This document shows positions 62,149 to 64,000 of a stretch of DNA of 64,000 nt, piece after piece; position 1 is the first letter of the stretch; the number at the start of each line of letters is the position of its first letter. The notes under the pieces were generated by a model, which did no database searches, was not told where the DNA came from, and saw nothing but the letters and a program-made list of their open reading frames with translations. The position numbers were made by a program, and so were the translations under genes. This stretch comes from Aquibacillus albus (GTDB lineage: Bacteria > Bacillota > Bacilli > Bacillales > Amphibacillaceae): NCBI RefSeq assembly GCF_016908325.1, contig NZ_JAFBDR010000022.1, forward strand, positions 1-64,000, in the 5' to 3' direction.

Positions 62149-63462
62149 ATGGCTACCAAACATGAACAGATTCTCAAGTTTATCGAATCACTTAAAGTAG
62201 GAAATAAAATTTCAGTTAGACAAATCGCCAAAGAATTAAATGTAAGCGAAGGTACTGCTTATCGTGCTATAAAAGAAGCAGAGAACCAAGGACTCGTTAG
62301 TACAATTGAAAGAGTTGGCACAATTCGTATTGAACGAAAGAAGAAAGAGAATTTCGAGCAGTTAACCTTTGCAGAAATTATCAGTATTGTTGATGGACAA
62401 GTACTTGGTGGCCGTGAAGGATTGTATAAAACGTTAAATAAATTTGTTATTGGTGCAATGAAATTAGATGCAATGATGCGTTATACGGAAAGGGACTCTT
62501 TACTGATTGTTGGGAATCGAGTAGAAGCTCATGAACTAGCATTAAAAGAAGGCGCAGCTGTACTAATTACTGGTGGATTTGATACAGCAGAACATGTAAA
62601 AAGATTAGCAGATGATAAGCAACTGCCAATTATTTCGACAAGCTATGATACCTTTACAGTTGCGGCTATGATTAATCGAGCAATCTATGATCAGTTAATA
62701 AAAAAAGAAATTGTGTTAGTAAGTGACATCTATACACCCTTTAACGAAACCTATTGTTTAACAACTAAAGATCTTTTAGAGAAATGGTATCAATTAAACG
62801 ATCAGACCACACATAGTCGTTATCCAGTAGTTGATGAGAATAATCGCGTTACTGGAATGGTCACTTCTAAGGATATAATTGGTAGAGAAAAATCATTAAC
62901 AATTGATAAGGTGATGACAAGAAATCCAATCACCGTATTAAAGGAAACCTCCCTTGCTTATGCCGCACATATGATGGTATGGGAAGGTATAGAGATTATG
63001 CCAGTCGTTGATAACCACCATCGTTTAGAAGGACTTATATCCAGGCAAGATGTGTTGAAGGCATTGCAACATATTCAACGCCAACCACAAGTTGGTGAGA
63101 CGATTGATGATACGATTACGAGTAGGTTAGAAGATATCTCTACAGAAAGTAATCACCCTGTTTATCGCTCACAGATAACACCTCAAATGACTAATTCATT
63201 AGGGACGTTATCGTATGGAGTACTTGTCTCCTTTGTGACTGAAGCCAGCAGCAGATTACTTCGACAATCGAGAAAAGGTGACTTAGTTGTAGAAAATATT
63301 TCTGTATATTTTATTAAGCCGGTCCAATTGGAAAGCTTGTTAGAAATTAAACCACGTTTATTGGAGGTAGGAAGGAAATCAGCGAAAGTAGATGTCGAAG
63401 TTTATCATGAAAAGGTATTGGTAGGAAAAGCTGTATTAGCCGCTCAATTAATCGATCGATAA
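62149..63462 (+). CDS. ytoI: CBS/DRTGG/hotdog-domain regulator-like protein YtoI
   Basis: A 437-aa multidomain protein. An N-terminal GntR-like winged helix (SVRQIAKELNVSEGTAYRAI) is followed by a DRTGG domain (about 75-185) and a CBS pair (about 190-310: RYPVVDENNRVTGMVTSKD and IEIMPVVDNHHRLEGLISRQ). A C-terminal 4HBT thioesterase-like hotdog domain completes it. The layout suggests a nucleotide-sensing regulator, perhaps binding acyl-CoA through the hotdog domain; the targets are unknown. AAAGG lies upstream of the ATG. Order with ytpI matches B. subtilis. Confidence 0.92.
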   Translation: MATKHEQILKFIESLKVGNKISVRQIAKELNVSEGTAYRAIKEAENQGLVSTIERVGTIRIERKKKENFEQLTFAEIISIVDGQVLGGREGLYKTLNKFVIGAMKLDAMMRYTERDSLLIVGNRVEAHELALKEGAAVLITGGFDTAEHVKRLADDKQLPIISTSYDTFTVAAMINRAIYDQLIKKEIVLVSDIYTPFNETYCLTTKDLLEKWYQLNDQTTHSRYPVVDENNRVTGMVTSKDIIGREKSLTIDKVMTRNPITVLKETSLAYAAHMMVWEGIEIMPVVDNHHRLEGLISRQDVLKALQHIQRQPQVGETIDDTITSRLEDISTESNHPVYRSQITPQMTNSLGTLSYGVLVSFVTEASSRLLRQSRKGDLVVENISVYFIKPVQLESLLEIKPRLLEVGRKSAKVDVEVYHEKVLVGKAVLAAQLIDR

Positions 63463-63526
63463 TTAGAAGATCTAACCGGTCATGGCAATCATAATTAATG
63501 TAAATCGATGTTTTATTTATAGTAAT

Positions 63527-63552
63527 CCCCTACCTAAAATCTTAGGTAGGGG
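63527..63552. terminator. Hairpin between ytoI and ytpI
   Basis: CCCCTACCTAA (63527-63537) and TTAGGTAGGGG (63542-63552), loop AATC. The stem is strong, but T runs are not immediate on either strand. Confidence 0.6.
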
Positions 63553-63590
63553 AATCACTGATTGTTTTTACTTTTTATTCATAACATCGA

Positions 63591-63884
63591 TTAATTATTC
63601 TTTCTTTTTTCTATTTCATTTGCATAATGTTTTGTCCGTTTTACCCCTGCAAATAGTTGTAAGCAACCGAGAATTAAGAAAATGATTGTAATATAAAGTG
63701 AAAGTTTTGTTTCATAAAATAGGTATTGATTAATACCAAAAAAACTGATGAATATGCCAAGGAAAACCCGAGCTTTAGCATTCATATAAACTTGCATAAG
63801 TTCATCGCTTTGTTTTAGGATTGCAACTTTATAATAGATGTACATAATAATAGAAATAACAATAACTATTGGGAATATTAACAA
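63591..63884 (-). CDS. ytpI: YtpI-family membrane protein
   Basis: A 97-aa protein with three predicted membrane helices (FPIVIVISIIMYIYY; VFLGIFISFFGINQYLF; LYITIIFLILGCLQLFAGV) and a basic C-terminus (KRTKHYANEIEKRKNN). It fits the Bacillus YtpI family, function unknown. The start is TTG 63884, with AGGAG 8 bases upstream. It is convergent with ytoI and divergent from the gene whose ribosome-binding site is at the right edge. Confidence 0.87.
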   Translation of the reverse strand: MLIFPIVIVISIIMYIYYKVAILKQSDELMQVYMNAKARVFLGIFISFFGINQYLFYETKLSLYITIIFLILGCLQLFAGVKRTKHYANEIEKRKNN

Positions 63885-63983
63885 AAAATCAACTCCTATC
63901 TACATTCACTTTCATCATTGTAGCTTGTTTTGTTTACTTTTACCAGAATTAAAAATAGAACGAATCGATTAATCAAATAACCC

Positions 63984-64000
63984 AAAAGGAGTGTTAGAAT
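63984..64000 (+). other. Ribosome-binding site and first bases of the next gene (cut by window)
   Basis: AAAAGGAG (63984-63991) followed 7 bases later by AT at the very end suggests an ATG beginning at 63999. In B. subtilis the gene next to ytpI is nrnA (ytqI); identity here is inferred from synteny only. Confidence 0.5.

Noticed and set aside
1-64000. CRISPR arrays, prophage, insertion sequences, tRNA genes
   Set aside because: No regularly spaced direct repeats, transposase or phage structural genes, and no tRNA cloverleaf pattern was noticed; a machine scan would be more certain.

Overview
The window is about 64 kb of low-GC Firmicute chromosome, almost certainly from a spore-forming Bacillaceae. 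It carries an alpha/beta SASP gene with a sigma-G promoter, gerW (ytfJ), ezrA, refZ, sftA, ccpA-motPS and a T-box-controlled tyrS. Gene order follows the Bacillus subtilis yt* region (ytfP ... ytpI) with local losses and insertions. The mixture of conserved yt synteny, TTG/GTG starts and AT-rich spacers would fit an Oceanobacillus/Virgibacillus-type relative, but the genus is inference. No prophage, IS element, CRISPR array or tRNA was seen. The left edge is the 3' end of a 5S rRNA gene, so an rRNA operon ends here.

Layout: 1-4.3 kb: 5S end, ytfP flavoprotein, murJ lipid II flippase, RsuA-type pseudouridine synthase, DeoR-type regulator. 4.4-9.5 kb: K+ channel, thpR, ytlQ-like, ytmP, ytzH, trmB, ytzB. 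9.7-16.1 kb: ytoP followed by a block not in the B. subtilis order (DUF84 NTPase, ytoQ, orphan lipoprotein, a chemoreceptor and a PfoR/EIIC-like membrane protein). 16.2-28.2 kb: ytpQ-ytpR-sftA, nicotinate phosphoribosyltransferase, murC, ytxGH under a sigma-B-like promoter, DAHP synthase, ccpA-motP-motS. 28.3-36.5 kb: acuCBA (without acsA), a class A PBP, T-box-tyrS, rpsD with an S4-type leader. 36.9-44.8 kb: GGDEF protein, fRMsr, refZ, ezrA, nifS-thiI, sspA. 44.9-51.4 kb: ytcJ, NAD kinase, ytfI-ytfJ, ytxK, ackA with a cre-like site. 51.5-60.8 kb: EcsC, ytkK, ald, M24 peptidase, a PspA envelope-stress cluster and ytkL. 60.9-64 kb: a repeat-bearing spacer, a small membrane protein, ytoI, ytpI, and the RBS of the next gene at the right edge.

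The most interesting locus is 55824-59978: DUF4178, PspA, a DUF4247 lipoprotein, a DUF350 membrane protein and a membrane-fused aminopropyltransferase (SpeE-like), headed by a near-perfect sigma-W promoter. This looks like a cell-envelope stress module joining PspA to polyamine chemistry. Second is a pair of GC-rich repeats at 61062-61233 and 61479-61596, in opposite orientation. Their inner sequences match and their terminal stems differ in sequence but both pair, as expected for a conserved fold. Third is a perfect 11+1+11 palindrome lying on the ezrA promoter.

Many starts were reset using Shine-Dalgarno spacing. Several are TTG or GTG codons a few residues inside the longest open frame. 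Function calls rest on family motifs visible in the translation and on synteny; no database search was run.
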